From NCBI RefSeq assembly GCF_001708965.1, contig NZ_LVJW01000006.1, forward strand, positions 124,001 through 188,000: DNA of 64,000 nucleotides, in the 5' to 3' direction. Position 1 is the first letter of the stretch; each line of letters opens with the position of its first letter. Positions 7,980-17,561 of the stretch are shown here, one piece after another. A program made the translations under genes and the position numbers. The DNA comes from Candidatus Thiodiazotropha endoloripes (GTDB lineage: Bacteria; Pseudomonadota; Gammaproteobacteria; Chromatiales; Chromatiaceae). The notes below the pieces were generated by a model. The model made no database searches. It saw only the letters and a program-made list of their open reading frames with translations, and was not told the DNA's origin.

Positions 7980-9185
7980 CTACAGACGCTCGCACATATC
8001 CCGCATGGAGAAGCCCTGCAGATTGAGCTGGATACCTTTCAACAGGCCCAGCACTTTGAAACGTTCGCCCATTTCAGCCGGCAGTGTCAGCCGTTTGACC
8101 CCCTGCATCAGAGACATGTGCCGGGCCACATCCTCAGGATCGGAATCGGCCAACAGACTATCGAGTCCGTTGGCCAGCAGAAAATGTGCCTGGGTTGTAT
8201 AACCCCCGAGGCTGAACCCGGATTCAACCGCCACTTTGGCGGCAGCGGTAAAATCGACCTGGCAGGTAATGTCCTGAATACCGACCCAACGGAATGGGTC
8301 GCTGTGGGCACGATGCCGGTAATGGCACATCAGCGTGCCCTGATCCCGTTGCGGATGGTAATACTCGGCACTGCTGTAGCCATAATCGATCAACAACACC
8401 ACGCCCTGACTGATCGCCTGGGCGAGACTCTTTATCCAGGCACTTTGACGCAGATTCACCTCAGAGTGATAGATGGACTTGAAAGGACCGTACTGAGCCT
8501 GCAGTTGTTTCACCGCTGACTCAAGCCCCGGCGTGACCGGCTCACGATAATCGGCCTTCAGTTGCTCCCCATCATGTATGACAAAACACTCCTGTATCGT
8601 GCCATTCGCAATCCGAAATCGGCTAACGGGAAGTGCATCCAGCAGCTCATTGGCCACCACACAACCTGAGAACTGCTCAGGCATGTGTTCCAGCCAGACA
8701 ACCCGCTCCAGCAGATCAGGCACCCTGGCCTCAAGGGTGGATTTCTGGCGGCTCTTCAACTCCGGGCTGACCTCCAGAATCTGGTAGCGATCCGGAAGTT
8801 GATCAAGCGCGGCAAGCGCCTCCAGCAGGTCGGCAGCCAAGACGCCTGAGCCAGCACCAAACTCGAGTATGTCGGCAGAGGGCAGTTGATCGAGAATCGG
8901 CGCCAACTGACGGGCCAGACACTGGGCAAACAGGGGTGAGACCTCTGGCGCGGTGATGAAGTCCCCCTGATCACCGAATTTTCGGCTGCCCGCCACGTAG
9001 TATCCCAGGCCAGGTGCATAAAGGGCCATGTCCATGAACATATCAAACGGTATCGCACCACCGGACTGCTCAATGGCACGAACGATCTGTCGCATCAGAC
9101 GCTCACTGACAGCCTGCGCTTTGGTATCCGGCATGGGTAGTGTCCGCGGTGAATTTCCTGCTTGAGCGCTGAGACAGTCCGGCAT
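7980..9185 (-). CDS. MidA/NDUFAF7-family SAM-dependent methyltransferase
   Basis: A 401-residue class I methyltransferase of the COG1565 group. It shows the family-typical N-terminus (DMALYAPGLGYYVAGSRKFGDQGDFITAPEVSPLF), the SAM motif ILEFGAGSGVLAADLL, ANELLDALPVSRF, and LLIDYGYSSAEYYHPQRDQGTL. Eukaryotic and Dictyostelium relatives methylate an arginine of a complex I subunit; in bacteria the substrate is not established. The start at 9185 is uncertain because another ATG at 9134 would also leave the full conserved domain. It is divergent from the pteridine reductase gene with a 62-base intergenic space that must hold both promoters. Confidence 0.87.
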   Translation of the reverse strand: MPDCLSAQAGNSPRTLPMPDTKAQAVSERLMRQIVRAIEQSGGAIPFDMFMDMALYAPGLGYYVAGSRKFGDQGDFITAPEVSPLFAQCLARQLAPILDQLPSADILEFGAGSGVLAADLLEALAALDQLPDRYQILEVSPELKSRQKSTLEARVPDLLERVVWLEHMPEQFSGCVVANELLDALPVSRFRIANGTIQECFVIHDGEQLKADYREPVTPGLESAVKQLQAQYGPFKSIYHSEVNLRQSAWIKSLAQAISQGVVLLIDYGYSSAEYYHPQRDQGTLMCHYRHRAHSDPFRWVGIQDITCQVDFTAAAKVAVESGFSLGGYTTQAHFLLANGLDSLLADSDPEDVARHMSLMQGVKRLTLPAEMGERFKVLGLLKGIQLNLQGFSMRDMCERL

Positions 9186-9247
9186 AGTTCAGAAACCTAT
9201 ATGAATCCGTTAGAGTAGAGGACACCATTCAAACATGGAGTCACCAA

Positions 9248-10003
9248 ATGACGCAAAGTCATTCCTCTCTGTCGGGTCAAACCGCCTTGATCACCGGTGC
9301 GGCACACCGGATCGGTGCAGCCATTGCAACCGAGCTGCATAATCAGGGTATGAATATTCTGCTGCACTACAGAAATTCAAAAACCGGAGCGGAAAAACTC
9401 AAACAGCAGCTGGAACAGCAACGACCCGATTCGGTACGGCTGGCCCAGGCCGACCTGAATGACACCGCAAGTTTGGGCAGGCTGGTCGATCAGGCCAGAC
9501 AGATCAACAACCGTCTCGATCTGCTGGTCAACAACGCCTCCAGTTTCTACCCAACACCGTTGGATGAGGCCACAGAGACCGATTGGGATGATCTGATCGG
9601 CAGCAATCTGAAAGCCCCCTTCTTTCTCTCTCAGGCTGCAGCGCCACTGTTGCGCGAGCAACAGGGCTCGATTGTCAATCTGGTCGATATTCACGCCCTG
9701 AGACCCCTCAAAGCCCATCCGATCTATTCGGTGGCGAAGGCGGGCAATGCCATGCTGATCAAGTCACTGGCCCGGGAATTAGGACCGGATGTGAGAGTCA
9801 ACGGCATCGCCCCGGGGGCGATTCTCTGGCCGGAACAGGGATTGAGTGAGGCAGCGCGTCAGACCATTCTGGAGCGTACCGCACTGAAACGTCCCGGCAG
9901 TGAGTCGGACATCGTCAATACCCTGCTGTTCCTGCATCGGGATGCACCCTACATCACCGGCCAGATCATCCCAGTTGATGGCGGCCGTACGCTACAACAA
10001 TAA
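9248..10003 (+). CDS. pteridine reductase, SDR family
   Basis: A 251-residue classical short-chain dehydrogenase. Glycine motif TGAAHRIGAAIA is near residue 16, LLVNNAS marks the central strand, and the catalytic pair is YSVAKAG (YxxxK) near residue 160. The TGAAHRIG variant and the FYPTPLDEAT segment are typical of bacterial pteridine reductases, which reduce dihydro- or biopterin-type cofactors with NADPH. GGAG lies eight bases before the ATG. The glutamate dehydrogenase gene begins 19 bases after its stop, so the two probably share a transcript, though no pathway link between them is known. Confidence 0.85.
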   Translation: MTQSHSSLSGQTALITGAAHRIGAAIATELHNQGMNILLHYRNSKTGAEKLKQQLEQQRPDSVRLAQADLNDTASLGRLVDQARQINNRLDLLVNNASSFYPTPLDEATETDWDDLIGSNLKAPFFLSQAAAPLLREQQGSIVNLVDIHALRPLKAHPIYSVAKAGNAMLIKSLARELGPDVRVNGIAPGAILWPEQGLSEAARQTILERTALKRPGSESDIVNTLLFLHRDAPYITGQIIPVDGGRTLQQ

Positions 10004-10022
10004 AAATACTGGAGAGCTATCG

Positions 10023-11441
10023 ATGAATGAGCCGACCACAGGACTGACTTTCAGACAGAGTGTCGACCATATGGTGGACAGAGCCCTTGCCTATATGGAT
10101 CTGGAGCCGGGTATCGCCAATGCCATCAAGAGCTGTACCTCCGTGTTACAGGTCAGCTTTCCGGTGGAGATCCGTGGCAAGGTGGAGGTATTCACCGGCT
10201 GGCGTGCGGTCCACAGCATCCATCGGTTACCGGCTAAGGGGGGATTGCGCTATTCGGAGTCGGTTGATCAGCAGGAGGTTGAGGCACTGGCTGCCCTGAT
10301 GACCTATAAGTGCGCCATTGTGGATGTACCTTTTGGTGGCTCCAAAGGTGGCCTCTATATCAATCCGGAAAACTACAGTCGAACTGAATTGAAACTGATC
10401 ACCCGGCGTTTTGCCCGTGAGTTGGCAAGTGCCGGTTTCCTCAGCCCCTCCACCAATGTACCGGCACCGGACATGGGTACGGGTCAACGGGAGATGGCCT
10501 GGATTGCCGACACCTATAAACATCTGAACCCGGAAGATATCAATGCACTCGCCTGCGTCACCGGCAAACCGGTCGCTCACGGGGGCGTAAACGGGCGTAC
10601 CGAGGCAACAGGACGTGGGGTCCAATACTCCCTGCAGGAGTTTTTCCGCCACAAAGAGGAGTTGCGAGCCTGTGGTCTAGAGGGGGAACTGGAAGGCAAA
10701 CGGATCATCATCCAGGGCCTGGGCAATGTGGGTTATCACGCGGCGAAATTCCTATCCGAAGAGGATGGTGCAAAGATCATCGGTATCATCGTGCGTGACG
10801 GTGCCATCGTCAATGAAGAAGGCATACATGTTGAAGAAGCCTACTATCACCGCTGTTCCCATGGCGGTCTGAAGGGTTTTGCCGGTGGTCAGTTTATCGA
10901 AGACGGCGCCTCGGTACTGGAACACGAGTGCGACATCCTGATACCGGCCGCCATGGAGTCGGCGATCACCGAGAGCAATGCGCCCAATATCCATACCAAT
11001 CTGATTGCGGAAGCGGCAAACGGTCCGATCACGTTCGAAGCAGATCGAATCCTTCGCAGTCGCGGAATCACCATCCTGCCCGACGCCTATGTGAATGCAG
11101 GCGGTGTGGTGGTCTCCTACTTCGAGTGGATTCGCAATCTGAGTCACATGCGGTTCGGGCGTATTGAACGACGACTCGATGAATCCCGGGGACGACACAT
11201 TCTTGCCGCCCTGGAACATACCAGTGGGGAGAAAGTACCTGACTGGATCAGCGACAACCTATCCAGAGGGGCCGATGAACTTGATCTGGTACGTTCAGGC
11301 CTTGATGACAGCATGCGACTCGCCTTACAGGAGATCATCGATGTTCGAAAACGGATGCCTGAAATTGAGGACTATCGAACATCTGCCTATATCATTGCAC
11401 TACAGAAACTAGCCCGCTCCTACATCGATATCGGTGTTTAA
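10023..11441 (+). CDS. Glu/Leu/Phe/Val family dehydrogenase, probably glutamate dehydrogenase
   Basis: A 472-residue enzyme of the glutamate dehydrogenase family. Substrate-binding region KGGLRYSESVDQQEVEALA is followed by DVPFGGSKGG, APDMGTG, a Rossmann segment GLGNVGYHAAKFL, and the C-terminal NAGGVVVSYFEW. It would interconvert glutamate and 2-oxoglutarate with ammonium, in the cytoplasm. The ATG at 10023 is preceded by GGAG. An upstream in-frame extension of 41 codons overlaps the pteridine reductase gene in another frame and is not credible. Length is slightly above the usual 420-450 residues because of an extended C-terminal helix. NAD versus NADP preference cannot be read from the sequence. 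Confidence 0.88.
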   Translation: MNEPTTGLTFRQSVDHMVDRALAYMDLEPGIANAIKSCTSVLQVSFPVEIRGKVEVFTGWRAVHSIHRLPAKGGLRYSESVDQQEVEALAALMTYKCAIVDVPFGGSKGGLYINPENYSRTELKLITRRFARELASAGFLSPSTNVPAPDMGTGQREMAWIADTYKHLNPEDINALACVTGKPVAHGGVNGRTEATGRGVQYSLQEFFRHKEELRACGLEGELEGKRIIIQGLGNVGYHAAKFLSEEDGAKIIGIIVRDGAIVNEEGIHVEEAYYHRCSHGGLKGFAGGQFIEDGASVLEHECDILIPAAMESAITESNAPNIHTNLIAEAANGPITFEADRILRSRGITILPDAYVNAGGVVVSYFEWIRNLSHMRFGRIERRLDESRGRHILAALEHTSGEKVPDWISDNLSRGADELDLVRSGLDDSMRLALQEIIDVRKRMPEIEDYRTSAYIIALQKLARSYIDIGV

Positions 11442-11941
11442 AACAAGGGATTTTCAGCCCTGCTTAACAACTTGCTACAGTGTAAAATTTAACTGCTTTA
11501 CATGCGCAGAATTTTATATAAGAATCTCTTTCCCATCGCGATAGCGGATTGGATATTAAAGTTATCGTTGTTTTAATCGTACGCTGATTACTTCATGGAT
11601 TGTTATTTTGAAAATGGAAACCCAATCTAACTATTCCCGTTATTCCAGTGTCGCAATCCTAGAGATTGCGCGGACGCTCCAGTTTCACTCAACGCGACTG
11701 CAACCAATCATTAATTGTCACTCTGAATAAACTGACCAGCAAAGCGCCTGGTAGTCGTGACACTCTAAATAACAATTAACATGAGTGAATCGCTTTGCTG
11801 TTTTTTTGAAACACGGAAAGGCTTGGCTTCTGAATACTATTCTACAAATGAAGCCACCCGCACAAAGCCGACTGCAATCATGACAGAGATGTTCAGTTGA
11901 TGAATCAACCATATGGAAATAACCTAAAGAGGAAATAAAGC
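11442..11941. other. intergenic region before hemerythrin gene
   Basis: Five hundred bases without a supportable gene. It is AT-rich in its first half and contains a small dyad, GCAATC-CTAGA-GATTGC, near 11652. It probably holds the end of the dehydrogenase transcript and the promoter of the hemerythrin gene. No clear sigma-70 promoter pair was found. Confidence 0.4.
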
Positions 11942-12337
11942 ATGGCTTTAATGCAATGGATAGATGAAAAATACAGCACCAAAGTGGATGTTTGTGATAC
12001 ACAGCACAAGGAGCTTTTCAATCGTGTAAACGCCTTGAACGATGCTGTCTCCACCGGTGCACGTCAGGATATTGGCACCACGCTGGACAACCTGATCGAT
12101 TATGTTGTGGTGCACTTTGAAACTGAAGAACGTTTAATGGAGGAGCGAGGCTACAAAGGGCTTGATGCCCATAAGGAGGAGCATAAACAGTTGGTACAAA
12201 CCTGTGCTGATCTACAGAAAAAGTTTCACGCCGGCGAAACGGAAATAGAAGATGGAACCATGGTGTTTATCAAGAACTGGCTGGACCACCATATTCCTGT
12301 GATTGACAGAAGTTACAGCGCCGCTTTGAGCAACTGA
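11942..12337 (+). CDS. bacteriohemerythrin
   Basis: A 131-residue single-domain hemerythrin. All seven di-iron ligands of the family are present: His22, His58, Glu62, His77, His81, His117 and Asp122. These proteins reversibly bind O2 at a di-iron site in the cytoplasm and are used for oxygen storage, sensing or delivery in microaerophiles. AGAGG about nine bases upstream supports the ATG. It is monocistronic, with its own promoter space and a strong terminator downstream. An oxygen-handling role fits a sulfur oxidiser living at redox interfaces, but that link is inference. Confidence 0.92.
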   Translation: MALMQWIDEKYSTKVDVCDTQHKELFNRVNALNDAVSTGARQDIGTTLDNLIDYVVVHFETEERLMEERGYKGLDAHKEEHKQLVQTCADLQKKFHAGETEIEDGTMVFIKNWLDHHIPVIDRSYSAALSN

Positions 12338-12864
12338 TTACGATAAGATGCGTTGGGATAACTGAACAGCATGACAAATAGAGACTGACATAGAGCGAAT
12401 AATTCTGTGATTCAGTCATACAGTGAATCAGGATAATCCTTGTTTTATCGTTCTTATACCCTGGGGGACCCCCCACCCAGGGTATTTTATTGAATCCTTA
12501 CCTGACTGAGACAAAGTGATCATGAAGCAGATGAAGCGTGTGGACGCGAAATTGAAACGCTCTACCCATCACTGACAGCTCCAACTCTGCTTACAACGCA
12601 GTGGGACAGATCGTTACCGGTTCCTACCACTGACTTCAACAAACATCTGCCTGTAACGCCTACATCCGGACAGACCAGATGCACCCTTAGCACCCGCGCT
12701 GCAGGTCAAGTTAAGAAGTTCGCAACATTCTGATATTTCTAAGTATAATCAATCTTTCAGAATTCTCTGCAGCAGACGCTATGATTAGGACATAGGCGAA
12801 ATTTCCAGTTTTGAAACGGATTTCAGCATTTTGCACGGGCTTAACCACTCAGCGCTCTGATTTA
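12338..12864. other. intergenic region after hemerythrin gene
   Basis: Apart from the terminator at 12457-12491, no gene or clear element is visible here. A TTG-initiated extension of the next gene back to 12811 is possible but has no ribosome-binding site. Confidence 0.4.
12457..12491 (+). terminator. Rho-independent terminator of hemerythrin gene
   Basis: TACCCTGGG (12457-12465) pairs perfectly with CCCAGGGTA (12476-12484) and is followed by TTTTATT. A strong GC stem plus T tract is a standard intrinsic terminator, about 120 bases past the stop codon. Confidence 0.8.
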
Positions 12865-15800
12865 ATGACTGATCTCTATTTCCCATCGGTACAGACACTA
12901 CTCCTAATTGTCCTGTTCATCTTGCTGGGGCTGGTCATCTACCTCTGGTTTTTCCACACCAACAGAGCCAATCTCAAAGACCTCAAACGCAACGATAAGT
13001 ACCGCAATCTGTTCGAGCAGGCGGGTGACGGTATCATTGTCCATGATCTGAAGGGAAAGATCCTCGACGTCAATCCCGCCGTCTGCAAACTGTTCGGCTA
13101 CTCACCGGAGCAGTTCTGCCAGCTGCATGTTTCACAACTACACCCCGACAAACCTGAGGTTATGGAAAAGAGCCGGGCTGCATTCAAGACCATTGCCCGG
13201 GATACTGAGATCAAGTTTGAGAATGAATTTGTCACCTCCAGTGGTGAAATCCTCATCGGTGAAGTGACATCAACCATCATACACGAACCTGATGGAAACT
13301 ATGTTCACGCCGTCTTCCGCAACAGTACCGCACGCCAACAGGCCGAAAACGCACTCCGCAATCAGAACCGTATCTATCTCTCCCTGCTGGAGAACGTGAA
13401 TGCCATCAGCTGGGAGTTGGAGTTGAGCACAGGCCAGTTCAACTATGTCTCTCCCAATGCAAAACGCATATTGGGATACCCCCTGAGTGATTGGCGCAAT
13501 ATGCAGTCCTGGCTCAACATGGTGGTCGATGAGGATCAGGAATTTGCCAGAGCTTTCTGTTCCGCGGAAACCGATGCAGGCCGGGACCACACATTTGAAT
13601 ATCGAATGCGTAAACAGAACGGGGACGTTATCTGGGTTTTGGACCTGGTCAGAGTCGTTAAGAACAAAGCCGGCAAACCGATCAAACTGGCTGGTGTCAT
13701 TTTTGACAACACCGACCAGCACCATATGGCGACCGCACTGAAAGAGAGTCGTCGCGCCTACAAGGAGGCGCAGGAGACAGCCCATCTCGGCTATTGGCAG
13801 ATAGATATCAAGTCAGGCAAGGCCTTCTGGTCTGACGATATCTACAACATGCTCGGTCTCAATCCTGAGCAGGAGGTGGGCCCCGAATTCCTCTCGACGA
13901 TTGTCAATCCTGAAGATTGGCCAGCGGTATCCGACTCACTGAGAAAAGCCATCGACAGTGGCCAAAAACACGAGATAGAGTATCGCGTCAAGAGTCAACT
14001 ACCTGGAAGCCATGAGCTCTGGCTCTACTGTAAAGCCGAACGGGTACTGGATGATAAAGGCAATCCGGAAAGGCTTTCCGGTATCGTCCAGGATATAACC
14101 GAACGCAAGCAGACCGAACTTGCACTACGCGACAGTGAAACTTTTCTGCAGGATGTTTTCCATGCCATTCAGGATGGCATCATCGTGCTGGACACCGACT
14201 TCAATATCATCAGAACCAATCGCTGGATGGAGGAGCACTACAGACATCTTATGCCTTTGGCGGGCCGCAAATGCTACCAGATTCTTCGTGACAGGGATGA
14301 GCTCTGCGATAGTTGCCCAAGCCATCAAGTCATCAAAAGCGGTTTGCCAAAAACGGATGTTATACCGGTAACCCTGATCAGTGGAGAGAGAGGATGGATC
14401 GAGTTCTCGGTCTATCCGGTCAAGGACGATTCAGGTCAAGTGATCAATATCATCGAGTATATCAAGGACATCAGCGACAGGAAAAACGCCGAACAAAAGC
14501 TGGAGCGCTTTCGGAAACTACTCGATCAATCCAATGATGGTATCTATATCATCAATGCCGAAGATGGCACTTTCCTGGATGTCAATTCTGCCGCCTACAG
14601 CAGTCTCGGTTATCGGCTCATAGATCTGCATCAGATGCGTGTCTGGGAGATTGACGGAAAAATCGATGATAAAAAGCAGTGGCATGAAATGATTCGTCAG
14701 CTTGAAGCGACTAAAACCTCTGTCTATGAGAGCAACTACCGACATCAAAACGGTGACCTGATCCCGATGGAGGTCAATGCTCAGCTGGTCGTACAGGACA
14801 GCGTCAAATACCTGATCGCAATCGCCCGGGACCTGACAGATATCGAAAGAGTCCGTGAGCAGCTGATCAAAAGCGAACAGGAGATGCGCACGATACTCGA
14901 CAATGTGGACGCCTTCATCTATCTCAAAGACATGGATGGTAACTATCTGTTTGCCAATCGGCAGGTGCGTGACCTCTGGCATGCTGAGATGGATGAGATT
15001 ATCGGCTACGGCGATGAGAAGTTCTTTGATGAGTACAGCGCCTCAGCCATACGCATTAATGACAAAAAAGTTTTGCGGCAGGGTGAGACGATACGCGCCG
15101 TTGAAACCAACACGGTACCACAAACCGGTCAGACCGCAGTCTATCAATCTATCAAACTGCCGCTCAGGCATGATGATGGCACCACCTACGCGCTCTGCGG
15201 CATCTCACTGGACATTACTGAGCAGAAACGGGCTGAAGATGCATTGAAGGAGAGTGAACAGCGCTTCAGGATTGCGGGTCAGGCGGCCTTCGATCTGATT
15301 TATGAGTGGAACATCGAGACTGATGAACTGAAGTGGTATGGGGATGTGGATCAGATTCTTGGATACAAAGAAGGCTTTTTGTCTGACGACATTCAAAGCT
15401 GGCTGCAACTGATCCACCCGGAGGATCTGCAGCTGATGCAGAACAGTGTCGAGTTACACCGCAACTCGACCAAGGAGATCAGGTACGAGTACCGTATTCG
15501 GCATGCCGATGGCAGCTATCGCTATTGGAAGGATCATGCCCTGCCGTTACTCGACCAAGATAACAGACCCTATCGTTGGGTCGGCGTCTGTACCGATATC
15601 ACCCTGCAGAAAGAGCACCAGCTGCAACTGGAACACCACGCCAACCACGATCTGCTGACCGGACTACCAAACCGAGCGCTGTTGAGTGACCGTCTGACCC
15701 AGGCGATGCATCAGGAGAAGCGCCGGGAACAAAGACTGGCCGTGATCTATATCGACCTGGATGGATTCAAGGAGATCAATGACCGATACGGGCATGATGT

Positions 15801-17310
15801 AGGCGACCTGGTACTGATCGGCATGTCGAAGCGGTTCGAGAGTGCTCTGCGGCAAGGGGATACCATCGCCAGATTCGGCGGTGATGAGTTTGTCGCCGTA
15901 CTCAGTGATATCGAAAGCCGGGAAGCCTGCTATCCCATGTTGCGCCGTCTGATGGAAGCCGCCATCCGGCCAATCCAGCAACAGAACCAGCTGATACAGG
16001 TCAGTGCCAGCATCGGAGTAACCCTCTACCCCCAGGATGAAGAGGTGGGTGGGGATCAGCTGTTACGACAGGCGGACCAGGCCATGTATCAGGCAAAACT
16101 GGCGGGTAAAAACCGCTACAGCTTCTTTGATACTGAGTATGACAGGAGCCTGAGAGGCAAGAAGGAGGACCTGCAGCGGATAAGAAAAGGTCTGTTCGAC
16201 AATGAGTTCGAGCTCTACTACCAACCGAAGGTCAGTATGAGGAGCGGTCAGGTGATTGGTGTGGAAGCACTGATACGCTGGCTGCACCCGCAACAGGGGC
16301 TACTGATGCCGATCAGTTTTCTACCGGTCATTGAGGATCATGATATCGCCGTGGAGATGGGCGAGTGGGTATTGGAAAATGCACTTGCCCAGCTAAGCCA
16401 ATGGGATGACCTTGGATTGAAGACTTCTGTCAGCGTCAACATCGGCGCCAGACAGCTGCAGAGAACTGACTTTGTTGATCAACTGAAAATGATCGTGCAG
16501 CGCTATCCCGCAATCGCATCCGATCGGTTACAGCTTGAAATACTTGAAACCAGTGCACTGGACGACATGAATCATGTTTCCAAGATCATTCATGAATGTC
16601 TCGAATTCGGCGTCAGTTTCGCGCTCGATGATTTTGGCACTGGCTACTCCTCGCTCTCCTATCTGAAGCACCTGCCCGCCACCACAATCAAGATCGACCG
16701 GTCGTTTGTGCGGGATATGCTGATCGATCCGGATGATCTGGCGATTCTGGAGGGCATTCTTGGCATGGCCACAGCATTTCGTCGCAACGTCATTGCCGAG
16801 GGCGTGGAAACCCCTGAGCATGGAGAGCTGCTACTCAAACTGGGATGCGATCACGCTCAGGGTTATGGAATTGCCAAACCTATGCCGGCCGCTGAGTTTC
16901 CCGCTTGGGTTAAAGAGTGGCGTCCCTTCGAAACCTGGCAGCATCAGCAAAGATTGAGTCGCGATGACCTGTCGCTACTGTTTGCAGCCAGCGAGCACCG
17001 CGCCTGGATCAACACACTGGAGGAGGCCCTGCGTAGTGAGGAGATTGAGTTTCCGGAACTGGATCATCACCAATGCCGCTTCGGCGACTGGCTCTACAGT
17101 GACGGACAACGATATGACCATCTTACGGCCTATCAGCAGATTGTTGCCCTGCATCAGCAGATGCATGAGCAGGCGAAGCAGCTCTATCAACAGAAACAAC
17201 AGGGTAACGATGAGGATCTGACAGATGGTCTGGCGAAGATACGTGACAAGAAACAGCAACTGTTGCAAAGAATGGATCTACTGATGCGCAATAGTCACAG
17301 TATGAATTGA
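12865..17310 (+). CDS. multi-PAS GGDEF-EAL protein with C-terminal CZB domain
   Basis: A 1481-residue c-di-GMP signalling protein. From the N-terminus: one membrane span (about 10-30); seven PAS-type domains by my count (starting at motifs near YRNLFEQAGDGII, LLENVNAISWEL, AHLGYWQIDI, VFHAIQDGIIVLD, LLDQSNDGIYII, ILDNVDAFIYL and AGQAAFDLIYEW); a GGDEF domain with intact GGDEF at 1005-1009; an EAL domain with intact EAL at 1134-1136, DDFGTGYSS and KIDRSFV; and a CZB-like zinc-binding domain (HRAW near 1378, CRFGDWL, HQQMH). The fourth PAS carries a Cys cluster (RKCY...LCDSCPSH). Both catalytic domains look active, so it may make or degrade c-di-GMP. CZB domains bind Zn and control some cyclases. 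The ATG at 12865 is preferred over an upstream TTG. It is monocistronic. Confidence 0.9.
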   Translation: MTDLYFPSVQTLLLIVLFILLGLVIYLWFFHTNRANLKDLKRNDKYRNLFEQAGDGIIVHDLKGKILDVNPAVCKLFGYSPEQFCQLHVSQLHPDKPEVMEKSRAAFKTIARDTEIKFENEFVTSSGEILIGEVTSTIIHEPDGNYVHAVFRNSTARQQAENALRNQNRIYLSLLENVNAISWELELSTGQFNYVSPNAKRILGYPLSDWRNMQSWLNMVVDEDQEFARAFCSAETDAGRDHTFEYRMRKQNGDVIWVLDLVRVVKNKAGKPIKLAGVIFDNTDQHHMATALKESRRAYKEAQETAHLGYWQIDIKSGKAFWSDDIYNMLGLNPEQEVGPEFLSTIVNPEDWPAVSDSLRKAIDSGQKHEIEYRVKSQLPGSHELWLYCKAERVLDDKGNPERLSGIVQDITERKQTELALRDSETFLQDVFHAIQDGIIVLDTDFNIIRTNRWMEEHYRHLMPLAGRKCYQILRDRDELCDSCPSHQVIKSGLPKTDVIPVTLISGERGWIEFSVYPVKDDSGQVINIIEYIKDISDRKNAEQKLERFRKLLDQSNDGIYIINAEDGTFLDVNSAAYSSLGYRLIDLHQMRVWEIDGKIDDKKQWHEMIRQLEATKTSVYESNYRHQNGDLIPMEVNAQLVVQDSVKYLIAIARDLTDIERVREQLIKSEQEMRTILDNVDAFIYLKDMDGNYLFANRQVRDLWHAEMDEIIGYGDEKFFDEYSASAIRINDKKVLRQGETIRAVETNTVPQTGQTAVYQSIKLPLRHDDGTTYALCGISLDITEQKRAEDALKESEQRFRIAGQAAFDLIYEWNIETDELKWYGDVDQILGYKEGFLSDDIQSWLQLIHPEDLQLMQNSVELHRNSTKEIRYEYRIRHADGSYRYWKDHALPLLDQDNRPYRWVGVCTDITLQKEHQLQLEHHANHDLLTGLPNRALLSDRLTQAMHQEKRREQRLAVIYIDLDGFKEINDRYGHDVGDLVLIGMSKRFESALRQGDTIARFGGDEFVAVLSDIESREACYPMLRRLMEAAIRPIQQQNQLIQVSASIGVTLYPQDEEVGGDQLLRQADQAMYQAKLAGKNRYSFFDTEYDRSLRGKKEDLQRIRKGLFDNEFELYYQPKVSMRSGQVIGVEALIRWLHPQQGLLMPISFLPVIEDHDIAVEMGEWVLENALAQLSQWDDLGLKTSVSVNIGARQLQRTDFVDQLKMIVQRYPAIASDRLQLEILETSALDDMNHVSKIIHECLEFGVSFALDDFGTGYSSLSYLKHLPATTIKIDRSFVRDMLIDPDDLAILEGILGMATAFRRNVIAEGVETPEHGELLLKLGCDHAQGYGIAKPMPAAEFPAWVKEWRPFETWQHQQRLSRDDLSLLFAASEHRAWINTLEEALRSEEIEFPELDHHQCRFGDWLYSDGQRYDHLTAYQQIVALHQQMHEQAKQLYQQKQQGNDEDLTDGLAKIRDKKQQLLQRMDLLMRNSHSMN

Positions 17311-17323
17311 AGCGGATGAGCTC

Positions 17324-17476
17324 TCAGCCCCGCAGAGACAGTAACCTGGCAAAGATCATTATCGACAGAACTATCAGCCCAAAGGGATAGGGAAAAATCC
17401 CGTACAGAAAGGCGGCCAACGTAATACCCAGCAGGGCGGCCAGTAACAGCAGAAATTTGTCATCGAGCAGCTTCAT
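17324..17476 (-). CDS. small 50-aa membrane protein
   Basis: A short open frame gives a 50-residue, strongly hydrophobic product: MKLLDDKFLLLLAALLGITL, then AAFLYGIF and PYPFGLIVLSIMIFARLLSL. Two membrane spans are separated by a Tyr/Pro turn, with a basic end (ARLLSLRG). An ATG two codons further upstream (17482) is also possible. No strong ribosome-binding site is seen. It lies between the convergent PAS-GGDEF-EAL gene and the yoaA gene, in the yoaA direction and 85 bases beyond the yoaA stop. Composition argues for a real membrane peptide; function unknown. Confidence 0.55.
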   Translation of the reverse strand: MKLLDDKFLLLLAALLGITLAAFLYGIFPYPFGLIVLSIMIFARLLSLRG

Positions 17477-17561
17477 GATCATCGATCAATGTGGATTGAG
17501 CTTATAGACAACTGATCGCGGTCGACGTTTACCAACGTCTGTTAACCCGGTGATCTAATCA

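Noticed and set aside
9900-10022. 41-codon N-terminal extension of the glutamate dehydrogenase frame
   Set aside because: Overlaps the pteridine reductase gene, has Cys/Ser-rich non-homologous sequence, and the ATG at 10023 has GGAG upstream.
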